Notes: generated by a model from the sequence alone, not told the origin. Positions 6,613 to 16,842 are shown, counted from the first letter of the stretch. The stretch: DNA of 64,000 nt from Cohnella sp. OV330 (GCF_900112065.1 NZ_FOKE01000002.1:680513-744512), one strand, 5' to 3'. Made by a program: numbers and translations.

Positions 6613-9273
6613 ATGGATAGCTACCTGAGCGTTAAGGATTACGGGGCCGTAGGCAATGGTATAACCGACGATACGCGAGCGATCGCGAATGCGATCGCCG
6701 CAGTCAATTCATCGAATACGGGGACAATGCCCAAAACGGCAGGCGTTTTTTTCCCTCCGGGGCGTTATCGATTAGGCACGGGAATCGAATTCCCCCAGAG
6801 TCTTACCGTGCTTTTCGCCGACCAGGCTATGTTATGGCCGGACGCCGGCGTGACCATCTCCATGTTTAGTCAGATTTCTGCCGGGCTTTATCCGATATTC
6901 GGCGGAGAGGGACAAGTAGCCGGTCCTATGAACGTATCGGAGATTTATCCGCAGTGGTATGGAGCGTCCGGCAGCAGGAAAAGCGTCATGGGATCGATCG
7001 GAAAAAACGCGAATCAATTAAAACTTCAAAACAAGCTCGACTTTAGAAACGGGCAATATGTATCGATCCCCGATGCGGCTCCCTGCCGTGCGGCGGCGCC
7101 ATCTCAATTGCAAGCGGCTGTCAAAGGCCAAGCGGGAAAAACCGTATACCGTTATCGTGTCGTAGCGCTCGACGATACAGGCGGCATATCGGCATCCGCA
7201 ACGATTACCGTCAACAACGGCCCCGCAGTCATTTCTCCCCAAAATGCCGTCGTGCTGACATGGTCGCCTGCCGCGAATGCGGCAGCCTATGCCGTATATG
7301 GAAGAACGGCCGATTCCGTCAAGCTATTGACCCGCGTTCTCAACCCGGCCTGGACGGATAGCGGTGCGGCCGTCCGCAGCGATGCGCCTTCGATTCCCGC
7401 GCTGTTGCCGTCATCGGGCTCGTTCGTTGCCCGTATTATCGGCGGCGGCGGTACGACCGATTTAACGTTGTCTGCAGCCTCGCCGACGGCCGTCAACAAA
7501 TACGTCGAACATGACGATACCCTTCCGCTCAGGCGCGCATTCGCCACCGCAGGAACAACGGGAAATGTAAAGTTGCCGCCAGGCGTCTATCCGGTCTGGG
7601 ATACGATCGTATGTCAAGCGGCTGCATTCGCGGGCGAAGGAGAGGCCACGCTTTTATTTAAGCCATATGCTCCGTATGATTTAAAGCCATGCCTTGAAAT
7701 TTCTCAGACGAATACCGTCGTTACCGGTATTGGAATCGGGAGCGGACGAGAAGCGTATTCCCTTAACGCGCCCACGTGGGCGGACCCCGCTTTGTTTGCC
7801 GCGCAAAATTACGATATGTTCGTGACCGGCAGCTGCGGGATCCGGATTGTCGGATCGGCCAGGCCTTCGTTTAGAGGCACTCGTATCAGCTCGCTTAAAG
7901 CGGGCGTTTTGCTCGATAATGACGTCGGCCACGTCTATTTTTACGACTGTATGTTAAGCGGTCTCATTGGCGTATATTGTCGGCGTAATTCCGGAGATTA
8001 TTATTTTGAAGGATGCGACATCACGGGCGCGTTTTGCGGCGTGCTGTTCGGAGTCAAATCCTATGCCAATCATAACGGAGGGTTCGGCGCCCAGCTCAAT
8101 CGCGTTCATATGGGCTTTTCTCCTTATTCGATTTATCAAGCCATAGATGACGCGGACGTATATGGATCCGCAAGCACCGTAATCGGACTTAGTTGCATTT
8201 TCAATACGGTTCAACACGAGCAAATCGGAGAAGCGGCGATTAAATTACTGCCTAAATCAGAATCGAAAATGAGAGTGACCGGCGGATTCGGATTGAGCTG
8301 GAGTTTGCATACTTACTCAAGTCCGCGCCAAGGATGGCAGTTCGCGCTCCCCGACTCCCTGATGCCTGCGGACAAGCGCCAACAATACGCCGCTTGGTTC
8401 GGTATATTGCGAGACAGCGACATACCTCGCGGATCTGTCACCGGCAATCTTAGACTATCGTCTGCGCCCGGGGCCCTCGGTTCAACCAGAATCGAAAAGC
8501 TTGCTACGACCTCCGATCTGGACGGACTGACGCCGGATTATACGACCGTCGTAACAAAGGAACCCTATGTCGAAATCAATTTGAATGCCGGCACCCTTTA
8601 TCGCGATCGAACGAATCGGGTTTTCAACCCTGTCGGGAGAGGCAACCTGCTGCAAAATCCGGAAAATCCGGCGTCTTATAAAGTAACCGGGGGGCGTTTG
8701 AGCGCTGCGAGCCCCGGAACGCTCGCTTCGCTTGGAGGCGCAGTAAGAGATGAATTGGGATCTTCTCCGGTCATTTTGCAATTCACGCCGTCATCGCAAG
8801 CAGCGTCTCCTTGTTTAATTCAGATCTTGCTTGCAAAGGCACCCTACGCTGCGCCCGCCGTGCCTTTGTCGTTAAGTTTATGGACCTATACGGACTCCCT
8901 AAGCGGTATAAACGTCAAGCTGAACGCAACGGACGCAGGTACGACGGTTAATCGAATTTTCTACAATCAAACCGTATATCCCAAAGGCGCTTGGTCCAAA
9001 ATTACCGGCGTCGACGGGACGCCGATTAATGGCACCGTAGCTTTTCAGATGGTGTCCATCGAGCTCCCTCGCGACCGTCCGACCTTCTTGGCCGGACTGA
9101 TGGTCTCCGAAGGCCCGGTTGCCTCCTACTCGCCGCGCTATCATATCGCCGCCGACGACGACATCGAACTGGTGCGTCCGGGCGACGGTTTGGTTCTGAC
9201 TTCGCCCGGAGGCAAACGGTACCGGCTGACCGTCGACGATCAGGGCCAGATAAACCTTGCGCCGCTAACCTAA
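6613..9273 (+). CDS. Beta-helix pectate-lyase-superfamily / tailspike-like protein
   Basis: About 886 residues. The opening SVKDYGAVGNGITDDTRAI is the hallmark of the pectate lyase 3 / tailspike beta-helix family, which binds or cuts polysaccharides. A fibronectin III-like stretch (about 155-260) interrupts it. A second helix entry (DDTLPLRRAFATAG) follows, then long beta-helix-like sequence. The C-terminal GLVLTSPGGKRYRLTVDDQG resembles ends I know from phage-type minor structural proteins. No signal peptide or anchor is visible, which is odd for a surface enzyme. ATG 6613 is chosen for GGAAGGTG 9 nt upstream; ATG 6577 has none. It follows the glycoside hydrolase by about 100 nt and may be co-transcribed. 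Catalytic residues cannot be assigned. Confidence 0.7.
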   Translation: MDSYLSVKDYGAVGNGITDDTRAIANAIAAVNSSNTGTMPKTAGVFFPPGRYRLGTGIEFPQSLTVLFADQAMLWPDAGVTISMFSQISAGLYPIFGGEGQVAGPMNVSEIYPQWYGASGSRKSVMGSIGKNANQLKLQNKLDFRNGQYVSIPDAAPCRAAAPSQLQAAVKGQAGKTVYRYRVVALDDTGGISASATITVNNGPAVISPQNAVVLTWSPAANAAAYAVYGRTADSVKLLTRVLNPAWTDSGAAVRSDAPSIPALLPSSGSFVARIIGGGGTTDLTLSAASPTAVNKYVEHDDTLPLRRAFATAGTTGNVKLPPGVYPVWDTIVCQAAAFAGEGEATLLFKPYAPYDLKPCLEISQTNTVVTGIGIGSGREAYSLNAPTWADPALFAAQNYDMFVTGSCGIRIVGSARPSFRGTRISSLKAGVLLDNDVGHVYFYDCMLSGLIGVYCRRNSGDYYFEGCDITGAFCGVLFGVKSYANHNGGFGAQLNRVHMGFSPYSIYQAIDDADVYGSASTVIGLSCIFNTVQHEQIGEAAIKLLPKSESKMRVTGGFGLSWSLHTYSSPRQGWQFALPDSLMPADKRQQYAAWFGILRDSDIPRGSVTGNLRLSSAPGALGSTRIEKLATTSDLDGLTPDYTTVVTKEPYVEINLNAGTLYRDRTNRVFNPVGRGNLLQNPENPASYKVTGGRLSAASPGTLASLGGAVRDELGSSPVILQFTPSSQAASPCLIQILLAKAPYAAPAVPLSLSLWTYTDSLSGINVKLNATDAGTTVNRIFYNQTVYPKGAWSKITGVDGTPINGTVAFQMVSIELPRDRPTFLAGLMVSEGPVASYSPRYHIAADDDIELVRPGDGLVLTSPGGKRYRLTVDDQGQINLAPLT

Positions 9274-9291
9274 ACGCGAGACAAACGGCTC

Positions 9292-9326
9292 GGCCCTTGC
9301 CCGTAATACGGACAAGGGCCTTCTTG
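9292..9326 (+). terminator. Terminator after the beta-helix gene
   Basis: Stem GGCCCTTG / CAAGGGCC with a 13-nt loop followed by TTCTT, 18 nt behind the stop codon. Confidence 0.7.
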
Positions 9327-9347
9327 CGGGCATATGTATATCAATTA

Positions 9348-9362
9348 GATACATAACGTATA
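9348..9362. promoter_or_regulatory. GATAC-N5-GTATA site upstream of the XRE gene
   Basis: GATAC, 5 nt, GTATA, about 110 nt before the XRE start, and inside a wider ATGTAT-N9-ATACAT dyad at 9334-9354. It matches the lasso-promoter site at 3462-3476 in both sequence and spacing. An operator role (autoregulation) is inferred. Confidence 0.4.
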
Positions 9363-9473
9363 CTGACAATAATGACAGCTTAACATAAGTTAATGTGACG
9401 TTTTGTATCAACTAATGCAAATGTATCGCCAAACGTTTATCATAAAGTGACGGGATAAAAGGAGGGAATTCGT

Positions 9474-9845
9474 ATGAATATCGGCAGCCGCATCGCCTAT
9501 CTTCGTGATCAATCCGGCTGGACACAAGAAGAATTGTCCTCTTCCCTTGGCATTACTAGGGCCGCCCTCTCGCACTACGAGAAAAACAGGCGCGAACCTG
9601 ATACGGAAATGCTGACCAAGCTGGCCGATCTCTTTCAAGTTTCGATCGACTATCTTGTGGGAAGAACGCACCAGCCCCAGATGACGTTAGATGCTGAAGT
9701 GCGCCAGTTCACCGATCAATTAGAGCTCTCCGACGCAGACCAGCTGCTGGAGAGCTTCGCGCTAACGATCGACGGCCGGCGGCTGTCCAAAGAAGAAGCC
9801 AAGCGCTTTATCGCTTTTATCAGAGCCGAGAGGTCGCTGGGCTGA
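9474..9845 (+). CDS. XRE-family transcriptional regulator
   Basis: A 123-residue DNA-binding protein. Residues 4-60 form a Cro/C1-type helix-turn-helix (LRDQSGWTQEELSSSLGITRAALSHYE, then PDTEMLTKLADLFQVSIDYLVG). The C-terminal half is acidic and probably dimerising. The start has AAAGGAGGG 8 nt upstream. It lies alone between two terminators, downstream of the accessory region with the lasso cluster. The repeated GATAC-N5-GTAT sites at its own and the lasso promoter make it the best local candidate for cluster control. That is inference; such small XRE proteins regulate many things. Confidence 0.9.
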   Translation: MNIGSRIAYLRDQSGWTQEELSSSLGITRAALSHYEKNRREPDTEMLTKLADLFQVSIDYLVGRTHQPQMTLDAEVRQFTDQLELSDADQLLESFALTIDGRRLSKEEAKRFIAFIRAERSLG

Positions 9846-9873
9846 ACGCACGATTTGGCGCGTCATGTGCAAG

Positions 9874-9917
9874 ATACCCCGATGCCGCTTGGGAGCGGAC
9901 GGGGTATTTTTCTTTTT
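9874..9917 (+). terminator. Terminator after the XRE gene
   Basis: Outer stem ATACCCCG / CGGGGTAT followed by TTTTCTTTTT. It also lies directly behind the convergent small gene at 9916-10074 and could serve both strands. Confidence 0.85.
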
Positions 9918-10074
9918 ACACGGTTTTCTGTTGTTGTTCTTTCCGTTGTTCTTCCTTTTCGAACGCTTCCCATTTGCTGACGTCGATGCCAAGCTGGGTA
10001 AGAATGGTATGAATGCTAATCTCGACGGGGGTATTCCCGGACGATTCTAAGCGTGGATCCCTCTCCCTCTCCAT
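9916..10074 (-). CDS. Small hypothetical protein, 52 residues
   Basis: An ORF from ATG 10074 to TAA 9916, beginning MERERDPRLESSG, with an amphipathic middle (VEISIHTILTQLGIDVSKWEAFEK) and a charged Glu/Lys/Gln tail. It looks protein-like in residue choice, and a minus-strand TATAAT lies at 10128-10133, so it may be expressed. The frame stays open 15 codons upstream of the ATG, but without a usable start. No well-placed ribosome site precedes the ATG: GCGGAG abuts it and AGAGAGGGG is 14 nt away. It may therefore be a remnant whose N-terminus is lost. I do not recognise the family. Confidence 0.42.
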   Translation of the reverse strand: MERERDPRLESSGNTPVEISIHTILTQLGIDVSKWEAFEKEEQRKEQQQKTV

Positions 10075-10408
10075 CTCCGCACCAAAATCCCCTCTCTGGA
10101 AAATGAAACCTAATTCAACTAATCCTTATTATAAGGGACAAGGAATGCGGAGGGTGTCGAGTGATGTATGTCGCGGGATTTTTTTTATCGTTACGTCGAT
10201 TCGAGGGCTTAAATACCTCGTCCGATCCTACCTGAGACATGCGCTCCGGCTCACGCGAGAACGACTCAAGGCTCTAAGGAAGCTTCTCTGACATATGGGC
10301 TAAAAGTCGGCGAACCCGCGAATCGCGCGGGATTGAAGGCGCAGGCCGTCCTATGAAGCCGTTTTCAAAAAGCGCATTCTTGCAATCGGCATTAACGTAT
10401 TTCCGGTA
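10075..10408. other. Gap without recognisable genes
   Basis: Between the small gene and the gltB terminator. It holds the palindromic CCTTATTATAAGG (10124-10136), which contains the minus-strand TATAAT, and a short CCCGCGAATCGCGCGGG palindrome near 10315-10331. The open plus-strand frames here have no ribosome site and unlikely composition. Nothing else was seen. Confidence 0.5.
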
Positions 10409-10462
10409 TAAAAAAAATACGGAACGGAGCGGAAAACAACCCGCTTCATTCCGTATTTTTAT
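10409..10462 (-). terminator. Terminator of gltB (bidirectional shape)
   Basis: A stem of about 16 bp (AATACGGAACGGAGCGG / CCGCTTCATTCCGTATT, one mismatch). A T-rich run follows in the minus direction (AAAAAAAA on the plus strand, 10411-10418), and a shorter T5 follows on the other side. It lies about 90 nt behind the gltB stop. Confidence 0.85.
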
Positions 10463-10548
10463 GTCTTAAAAGTCTGTTTTATTCTCGTTCTTCCCGCTTT
10501 TTCTGCAGTCGAACGATTGCGCCGATTGTCGTCATACCGCGAAAATCG

Positions 10549-13500
10549 TCAATTGCCGCCGACTCGCGACAAGTCGCGCATATTGGCTTCGAAGGCGGCC
10601 AGGAGGGCTTGCTCTCCGCTCAGACCCTGCGCCTTCACCTTCTCGATCTGCTCCATCATCCGCTTGTAGTCCTTCGGGATGACCTTGACGATCTTCGGCA
10701 GGACGGCTTCCCAATCGCTCAGGACGCGCTCGCCAAGCTCGCTGTCGGTATAACGGACATGGTTCTCGATCAGGCCGCGGACTTCGGCGATCTCGCGTTC
10801 ATCCTCGAGCGACTCCAGGCTGACCATTTCGAAATTGCAGCGTTTGACGAAGTCTCCGTTCCAATCCACGACGTACGCGATGCCTCCGGACATGCCGGCG
10901 GCAAAGTTGCGTCCGGTACGTCCCAGGATGACGACGCGTCCGCCCGTCATGTATTCGCAGCCGTGGTCGCCGACGCCTTCGACGACGACGTTCGCGCCGC
11001 TGTTGCGGACCGCGAACCGCTCGCCCGCGACGCCGCGGATATACGCTTCGCCGCCTGTGGCGCCGTACAGCGCCGTGTTGCCGGCGATGATGTTGTCCTC
11101 GGCCTTAAAGGTCGCGGACTGCGAAGGGAACACGGCGAGCTTGCCGCCCGACAGGCCCTTGCCGATGTAGTCGTTGGCGTCGCCTTCGAGCGTCAGCGTC
11201 ATGCCCTTCGGGATGAACGCGCCGAAGCTCTGTCCGGCCGTGCCGACGAAGTGGAACGCGATCGTGTCTTCAGGCAGGCCGGCCTTGCCGTGACGGCTCG
11301 TCACTTCGTGGCCGACGATCGTGCCGACGACGCGATTCGTGTTCTTGATCGGGAACGTGCCGCGCACGCGCTCGCCGCTCTCGATCGCGGGGAGCGCCGC
11401 CTGCAGCAGATGCTGCATGTCGAGCGACTCCTCGAGGCCATGGTTTTGGGACTTGCGGTTGTGGCGGAACGAGCCCTCGGGCAGCTCCGGCATGTACAGC
11501 AGGTCGGTCAGATCCACGCCGCTCGCCTTGAAGTGCGAGATCGCCTTCTTCGTATCGAGACGGTCCGTACGTCCGACCATCTCCTCGATGGTGCGGAAGC
11601 CCAGCTGCGCCATGATCTCGCGAAGCTCTTCGGCAAGGAAGCGCATGTAGTTGACGACATATTCGGGATCGCCCATGAACTTCTTGCGAAGCTCGGGATT
11701 CTGCGTCGCGACGCCGACCGGACAGGTGTCGAGCTGGCACACGCGCATCATGATGCAGCCCAGCACGACGAGCGGAGCGGTCGAGAAGCCGTACTCCTCG
11801 GCGCCCAGCAGCGCGGCGATCGCGATGTCGCGGCCGGTCATCATCTTGCCGTCCGTCTCTACGACGACGCGGTCGCGCAGATTGTTCAGAATCAGCGTCT
11901 GGTGCGTCTCGGCGAGGCCGAGCTCCCACGGCAAGCCCGCATGGCGGATCGAGCCGATCGGCGAAGCGCCGGTACCGCCGTCGTAGCCGCTGACGAGGAT
12001 GACGTCCGCGCGCCCCTTGGCTACGCCGGCCGCGATCGTGCCTACGCCGACCTCGGAGACGAGCTTGACGTTGATGCGCGCCTTCGGGTTGGCGTTCTTC
12101 AGATCATGGATCAGCTCGGCCAGGTCCTCGATCGAATAGATATCGTGGTGCGGCGGCGGCGAGATGAGACCGACGCCCGGCGTCGTGCCGCGAACTTCGG
12201 CGACCCAAGGATAGACCTTGCGGCCCATCAACTGTCCGCCTTCGCCCGGCTTCGCGCCTTGCGCCATCTTGATCTGGATCTCGTCGGCGTTGGACAGGTA
12301 GTAGCTCGTGACGCCGAAGCGTCCCGAAGCGACCTGCTTGATCGCGCTGCGGCGAGAATCGCCGTTGGCGTCCGGAATGAAGCGCGCCGGATCTTCGCCG
12401 CCCTCGCCCGAGTTGGACTTGCCGCCGATGCGGTTCATCGCGATCGCGAGCGATTCGTGCGCTTCCTTAGAGATCGAGCCGAACGACATCGCGCCGGACT
12501 TGAACCGCTTGAAGATCGATTCGGCCGGCTCGACCTCTTCGATCGGCACCGGCTGCTGGTCGAACTTAAAGTCGAGCAGCGAGCGCAGCGTTCGGATCTC
12601 CTCGTATTCGCCCTGGACGAGCGAGGAGAACTTTTTGTACAGATTGTAGTCGTTGGACCGCGTCGCCATCTGCAGCGTGTGGATCGTCTTCGGGTTGAAG
12701 AGGTGATCCTCGCCGTCCTTGCGCCACTGGTAATCGCCGCCGGAGTCGAGCTCGTGCTCCGCGCCCTCTTGCGTCGCGAACGCGCGGGCATGGGCCTTCA
12801 GCGTATCGCTCGCGATCGTCTCGAGGCCGACGCCGCCGATCCGGGACGGGGTCCACGTGAAGTGGCTGTCGATCAAGTCGCCGCGCAGGCCGATCGCTTC
12901 GAAGATCTGCGCGCCGCGGTACGATTGGATCGTGGAGATGCCCATCTTGGACAGCACCTTCACGACGCCCTTATTTGCAGCCTTCAAATAGTTCTTGACG
13001 GCCTTCTCGTGCGAAATATTGCGCATCATGCCCTGACGGATTAGGTCGTCGAGCGTCTCGAACGCCAGGTACGGGTTCACCGCGCTGACGCCGTAGCCGA
13101 TCAGCAGCGCGAAATGATGCACCTCGCGCGGCTCGCCGGATTCGAGCAAGATGCTGACCTTGGTCCGCGTGCCTTGACGGATCAGGTGGTGATGGACCGT
13201 CGATACGGCTAGCAGCGAAGGGATGGCCGCATTGTCCGCGTCGATGCCGCGGTCCGACAAGATCAAAATGTTGTGGCCGTGCTTCATGACGCGGTCGACC
13301 GCAGCGCACAGGTCGACGAGCGCCTGCTTCAGGCCCTCTTCTCCCTCGCCTGCCGGGAAATAGATCGGCAGCGTGATCGACTTGAAGCCCGGACGATGGA
13401 CATGGCGCAGCTTGGCGAAGTCCTCGTTGGACAGGATCGGCGACACGAGACGAATATGGCGGCAGCTCTCCGGCTCCGGATTGAGCAGGTTGCGCTCCGG

Positions 13501-15153
13501 TCCGACCGTCGTGTAGGTGGACGTGACGATCTCTTCGCGGATCGCGTCGATCGGCGGGTTCGTCACCTGCGCGAACAGCTGCTTGAAGTAGTTGAACAAC
13601 CGCTGCGGACGGTCGGACAGCACCGCGAGCGGCGCGTCGTAGCCCATCGAAGCGAGCGGCTCGACGCCTGCGGTCGCCATCGGCTCGATGATCTTGCGCA
13701 CGTCCTCGAACGAGTAGCCGAACGCCTGCTGGCGCTGCTGTACCGTAGCGTGGTCGAGCTCAGGCAGCTCGAGCGCCTCGGGAAGCTCTTCGAGGTCGAC
13801 GAGGTGCTCGTTCAGCCATTCGCGGTAAGGGTGCTCGGAGACGATCGCTTTTTTGAGTTCCTCGTCGGCGATGATCCGGCCTTCCTTGGTATCGACCATC
13901 AGCATGCGGCCCGGACGCAGACGGTCCTTGAGCACGATCTCTTCCTGCGGAATCTCGATGACGCCGGCTTCGGAAGCCATGATGATGATGTCGTCCTTCG
14001 TCACGCAGTAGCGCGCAGGGCGCAGACCGTTGCGGTCCAATACCGCGCCGATCTGAACGCCGTCGGTAAAGCCCATCGCGGCAGGACCGTCCCACGGCTC
14101 CATCAGCGTGCTGTGATATTCGTAGAAGGCGCGCTTGTCGTCGTCCATTTGCTCGTCGTTCTGCCAAGGCTCCGGTACCATCATCATCGCGCAGTGCGCG
14201 AGCGGACGGCCGGCCAGGTACATGAACTCGAACGTGTTGTCGAACTTGCCGGTGTCGGAGCCGTCATGGTTGATGACAGGCTTAACCTTCTCCAGATCGG
14301 TGCCGAACAGTTCGGATTCGAACAACGTCTGACGGGCATGCATCCAGTTCTCGTTGCCGCGGAGCGTATTGATCTCCCCGTTGTGGATCAGATAGTGGAA
14401 CGGATGCGCGCGCTCCCAGCTAGGGAACGTATTCGTCGAAAAACGGGAGTGGACGAGCGCGATCGCAGATACCAGCGCCGGATCGTGGAGCTCCGTATAG
14501 AAATGCCCGACCTGCTCCGTGGTGAGCATGCCTTTGTAGATGATCTTCTTGGACGACAGGCTTGGCACGTAGAAGATCTCGCCGTCCGGAATGCCGGAAT
14601 AGCGGATCGCCTTCTCGGCGCGCTTGCGGAGCACGTACAGCTTGCGCTCGTAGGCCAGATCGTCTCCGAGAACGGCCGGACGCCCGATGAATACTTGGCG
14701 CACGAACGGCTTGACGCGCTTCGCGGATATGCCCAGCGTGCTGTCGTCGGTCGGAACCGTACGCCATCCGATGACGGACAAGCCTTCTTCCGCCGCGATG
14801 CCTTCGAACAGCGCTTCATGCTCGGCGCGGCGCGAATCGTCCTGCGTCAGGAATACCATGCCGACCGCATACTGTCCGGGCACCGGCAGGGAAAATCCGA
14901 GCGAACCGGTCTCGCGCGCGAAGAAATCGTGCGGAATCTGCAGCAGAATGCCCGCTCCGTCGCCGGAGTTCGGCTCGGCGCCTTGGCCGCCGCGATGCTC
15001 CATGTTAATAAGAAGACTTAAGGCTTGCTCGACGATCTCATGCGACTTCCGGCCTTTGATATGGGCGACGAATCCCATCCCGCAAGCATCCCGCTCATAT
15101 TGCGGATCGTACAGCCCCTGCTTCGGGGGCAATCCGTTCACGAATTGTGTCAT
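10549..15153 (-). CDS. gltB: Glutamate synthase (NADPH) large subunit
   Basis: A 1534-residue alpha subunit of GOGAT, which converts 2-oxoglutarate and glutamine to two glutamates. The N-terminal type 2 glutaminase starts at Cys24 after a short propeptide ([10 protein letters not shown]). The FMN/2-oxoglutarate barrel includes a 3Fe-4S motif, [12 protein letters not shown] (about residue 1132), and the C-terminal GXGXG helix domain follows. Length is normal. ATG 15153 is preferred; a TTG at 15165 sits directly on the AAAGG site. No small subunit gene (gltD) adjoins on either side, and a strong terminator follows, so the partner must be elsewhere. A LysR-type dyad at 15264-15290 lies upstream. 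B. subtilis calls this subunit gltA. Confidence 0.97.
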   Translation of the reverse strand: MTQFVNGLPPKQGLYDPQYERDACGMGFVAHIKGRKSHEIVEQALSLLINMEHRGGQGAEPNSGDGAGILLQIPHDFFARETGSLGFSLPVPGQYAVGMVFLTQDDSRRAEHEALFEGIAAEEGLSVIGWRTVPTDDSTLGISAKRVKPFVRQVFIGRPAVLGDDLAYERKLYVLRKRAEKAIRYSGIPDGEIFYVPSLSSKKIIYKGMLTTEQVGHFYTELHDPALVSAIALVHSRFSTNTFPSWERAHPFHYLIHNGEINTLRGNENWMHARQTLFESELFGTDLEKVKPVINHDGSDTGKFDNTFEFMYLAGRPLAHCAMMMVPEPWQNDEQMDDDKRAFYEYHSTLMEPWDGPAAMGFTDGVQIGAVLDRNGLRPARYCVTKDDIIIMASEAGVIEIPQEEIVLKDRLRPGRMLMVDTKEGRIIADEELKKAIVSEHPYREWLNEHLVDLEELPEALELPELDHATVQQRQQAFGYSFEDVRKIIEPMATAGVEPLASMGYDAPLAVLSDRPQRLFNYFKQLFAQVTNPPIDAIREEIVTSTYTTVGPERNLLNPEPESCRHIRLVSPILSNEDFAKLRHVHRPGFKSITLPIYFPAGEGEEGLKQALVDLCAAVDRVMKHGHNILILSDRGIDADNAAIPSLLAVSTVHHHLIRQGTRTKVSILLESGEPREVHHFALLIGYGVSAVNPYLAFETLDDLIRQGMMRNISHEKAVKNYLKAANKGVVKVLSKMGISTIQSYRGAQIFEAIGLRGDLIDSHFTWTPSRIGGVGLETIASDTLKAHARAFATQEGAEHELDSGGDYQWRKDGEDHLFNPKTIHTLQMATRSNDYNLYKKFSSLVQGEYEEIRTLRSLLDFKFDQQPVPIEEVEPAESIFKRFKSGAMSFGSISKEAHESLAIAMNRIGGKSNSGEGGEDPARFIPDANGDSRRSAIKQVASGRFGVTSYYLSNADEIQIKMAQGAKPGEGGQLMGRKVYPWVAEVRGTTPGVGLISPPPHHDIYSIEDLAELIHDLKNANPKARINVKLVSEVGVGTIAAGVAKGRADVILVSGYDGGTGASPIGSIRHAGLPWELGLAETHQTLILNNLRDRVVVETDGKMMTGRDIAIAALLGAEEYGFSTAPLVVLGCIMMRVCQLDTCPVGVATQNPELRKKFMGDPEYVVNYMRFLAEELREIMAQLGFRTIEEMVGRTDRLDTKKAISHFKASGVDLTDLLYMPELPEGSFRHNRKSQNHGLEESLDMQHLLQAALPAIESGERVRGTFPIKNTNRVVGTIVGHEVTSRHGKAGLPEDTIAFHFVGTAGQSFGAFIPKGMTLTLEGDANDYIGKGLSGGKLAVFPSQSATFKAEDNIIAGNTALYGATGGEAYIRGVAGERFAVRNSGANVVVEGVGDHGCEYMTGGRVVILGRTGRNFAAGMSGGIAYVVDWNGDFVKRCNFEMVSLESLEDEREIAEVRGLIENHVRYTDSELGERVLSDWEAVLPKIVKVIPKDYKRMMEQIEKVKAQGLSGEQALLAAFEANMRDLSRVGGN

Positions 15154-15263
15154 GATGAAGCGCAACCTTTCTATAGAAAAAATGGGGTGTCGAGAGCCAA
15201 CGGTTCGACGGCGTCCGGCCGGTTAAATAAAGTTCGGCGAACGGCAGGCGGGATGCGGCGCGG

Positions 15264-15290
15264 AATAATATGATCTGCTACAATATTATT
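15264..15290. promoter_or_regulatory. LysR-type dyad upstream of gltB
   Basis: Perfect inverted repeat AATAATAT-N11-ATATTATT, centred about 60 nt upstream of a plausible start site behind the minus-strand TTTATT (15226-15231). This T-N11-A geometry and the -60 position are those of LysR-type activator sites; in Bacillus gltAB is activated by GltC. Assignment to GltC is inferred. Confidence 0.5.
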
Positions 15291-15508
15291 GGCAGCGCAT
15301 GAACGCCCGAATAATCGAAGGAAAACGGCGAGGTAACGGGAAATCGTTCGGGATTTGCTTCGAAAATTCGTGCAAAACTAATAAATATACCTTTTTATTG
15401 TTATGCTATTTTAACATTACAGCGTCGGCAAAGGCAATTTAATATTTTTATGAAGGCGATAATCAATGTTTGGCTGATCCCGCAGCCCGCCTTCGGGAGG
15501 AGAACGCA

Positions 15509-16813
15509 ATGATGATTCAAGCAAGACGCCGCTCTGCGGCGCTGCTCGTCGCCCTCGCCGTAGGCGCTGTGCCGGTCGCAGCTCATGCCGCGGGCGAGCA
15601 GACCGCGCCGACCGCGGCCGCGCACGACGCATTCAAGATCGTGTCGCTCGGCGACTCGATCTCGCTGGGCTATGAGCCTGGCGTGACCCGCGCCGCCGAC
15701 ATCTACGGTTATGCGGACAGGTTATATGTCAACGCGCTGCTTCACGGACGCGCGGAGCTCGCCAACTACGGCGCGCTCGGCTTGCAGAGCGCCGGCCTGA
15801 CCCGGCTGCTCGCCGGCGCCGCCGAGAGCCGCAAGCTGACGGCGGACGAACTGCAGGACTACTCCGCCTACGATCCCGCCGCCAAAGCCCAGGCGGATGC
15901 GGTAGCCGCCGGCGCCCCCGCGCTTCGGGACAGCCTGGCCGACGCGGACCTGGTGACGCTTACGATCGGCGGCAACGATTTTGCGGCGCTCGTTCGCGAC
16001 CTGGTCGGCAAAACCGACGCCGATGCCACGGCTTCCTTCGAGAAGACGTTCGACGAGAAATTGAATAATTATGCAGAACAACTGCAAGCGAATCTCCGCA
16101 CCCTTCACATTCTGGCGCCTCAGGCGCGCATTGAAGTCGCCGATCAATATTCGCCCGTGTCCAAGATCGTCGGCGACGCGATGTACGCCGAGCTGAACGC
16201 CACGATCGCCAAGCTGAGCGCCAAGCTCGACGAGCTCAAGAACTCGCTCGCGGCCGAAGGGGTCGCGGTCGACATCGTACATATCGGCGGCGCGTTCCAA
16301 GGCAAGGAAGCCCTGTACACGCACTTCAGCCCGGTTTTCGGCGTGACCGACATCCATCCGACCCAAGCCGGCTACGAAACGTTCGCTCGAGCGTTCGCAG
16401 CCCCGGTCTGGCCGGAATATACGGAGGTTGCCCCTTCGGATAAGGCGGCGAATCCCGCGCCGACCGTCTACATTAAAGGCAAGCTGCTCACGACGAAGAA
16501 CAAGCCCCAGCTGAAGAGCAACACGACCTTCCTCGCCTTGAGCGACATTGCCGCGGCGACCGGCGCCGAGCTGCAGTGGGACAACAAGACCAAGACCGCC
16601 ACGTTCAAGCAAAACGGCCGCGAGGTGAAGCTCGCGATCGGCGCGAAGACCATCGTCATCGGCGGCGTGAAGCAGGCGCTGAACGTGCCCGCCTACTTGC
16701 AGACGGTCGGCAAAGAAAGCAAAACGTACGTCCCGCTCGCCGCGATCACCCAAGGCCTCGACTATCAGGTCGTCTACCAGGCCAAGCTGCATACCGCATT
16801 CATTAATTCCTGA
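15509..16813 (+). CDS. Secreted SGNH/GDSL hydrolase with copper-amine-oxidase-N-like C-terminus
   Basis: A 434-residue exported esterase/lipase-type protein. The signal peptide (RRRSAALLVALAVGAVPVAAHA) is followed by SGNH blocks: GDSIS with the nucleophilic Ser, GGND in LTIGGNDFAAL, and DIHPTQAGY with the catalytic Asp-His pair. From about residue 325 a domain like the copper amine oxidase N-terminal (stalk) domain follows (VYIKGKLLTTKNKPQLK through YVPLAAITQGL), a common surface module in Paenibacillaceae. ATG 15509 has GGGAGGAG 6 nt upstream; the longer TTG version has none. Divergent from gltB. The substrate, perhaps an acyl or acetyl ester in the envelope, is not known. Confidence 0.85.
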   Translation: MMIQARRRSAALLVALAVGAVPVAAHAAGEQTAPTAAAHDAFKIVSLGDSISLGYEPGVTRAADIYGYADRLYVNALLHGRAELANYGALGLQSAGLTRLLAGAAESRKLTADELQDYSAYDPAAKAQADAVAAGAPALRDSLADADLVTLTIGGNDFAALVRDLVGKTDADATASFEKTFDEKLNNYAEQLQANLRTLHILAPQARIEVADQYSPVSKIVGDAMYAELNATIAKLSAKLDELKNSLAAEGVAVDIVHIGGAFQGKEALYTHFSPVFGVTDIHPTQAGYETFARAFAAPVWPEYTEVAPSDKAANPAPTVYIKGKLLTTKNKPQLKSNTTFLALSDIAAATGAELQWDNKTKTATFKQNGREVKLAIGAKTIVIGGVKQALNVPAYLQTVGKESKTYVPLAAITQGLDYQVVYQAKLHTAFINS

Positions 16814-16842
16814 TTTCAAAAAATTCCTTCCTAATTAAGGAG

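Noticed and set aside
10013..10291. Plus-strand frame of 92 codons in the gap before gltB
   Set aside because: No ribosome site, and it overlaps the better-looking minus-strand small gene and a promoter palindrome.
10609..15021. Two long plus-strand frames opposite gltB
   Set aside because: Mirror frames of a conserved gene with high third-position GC; composition is Arg/Asp/Val-rich and no motif is present.
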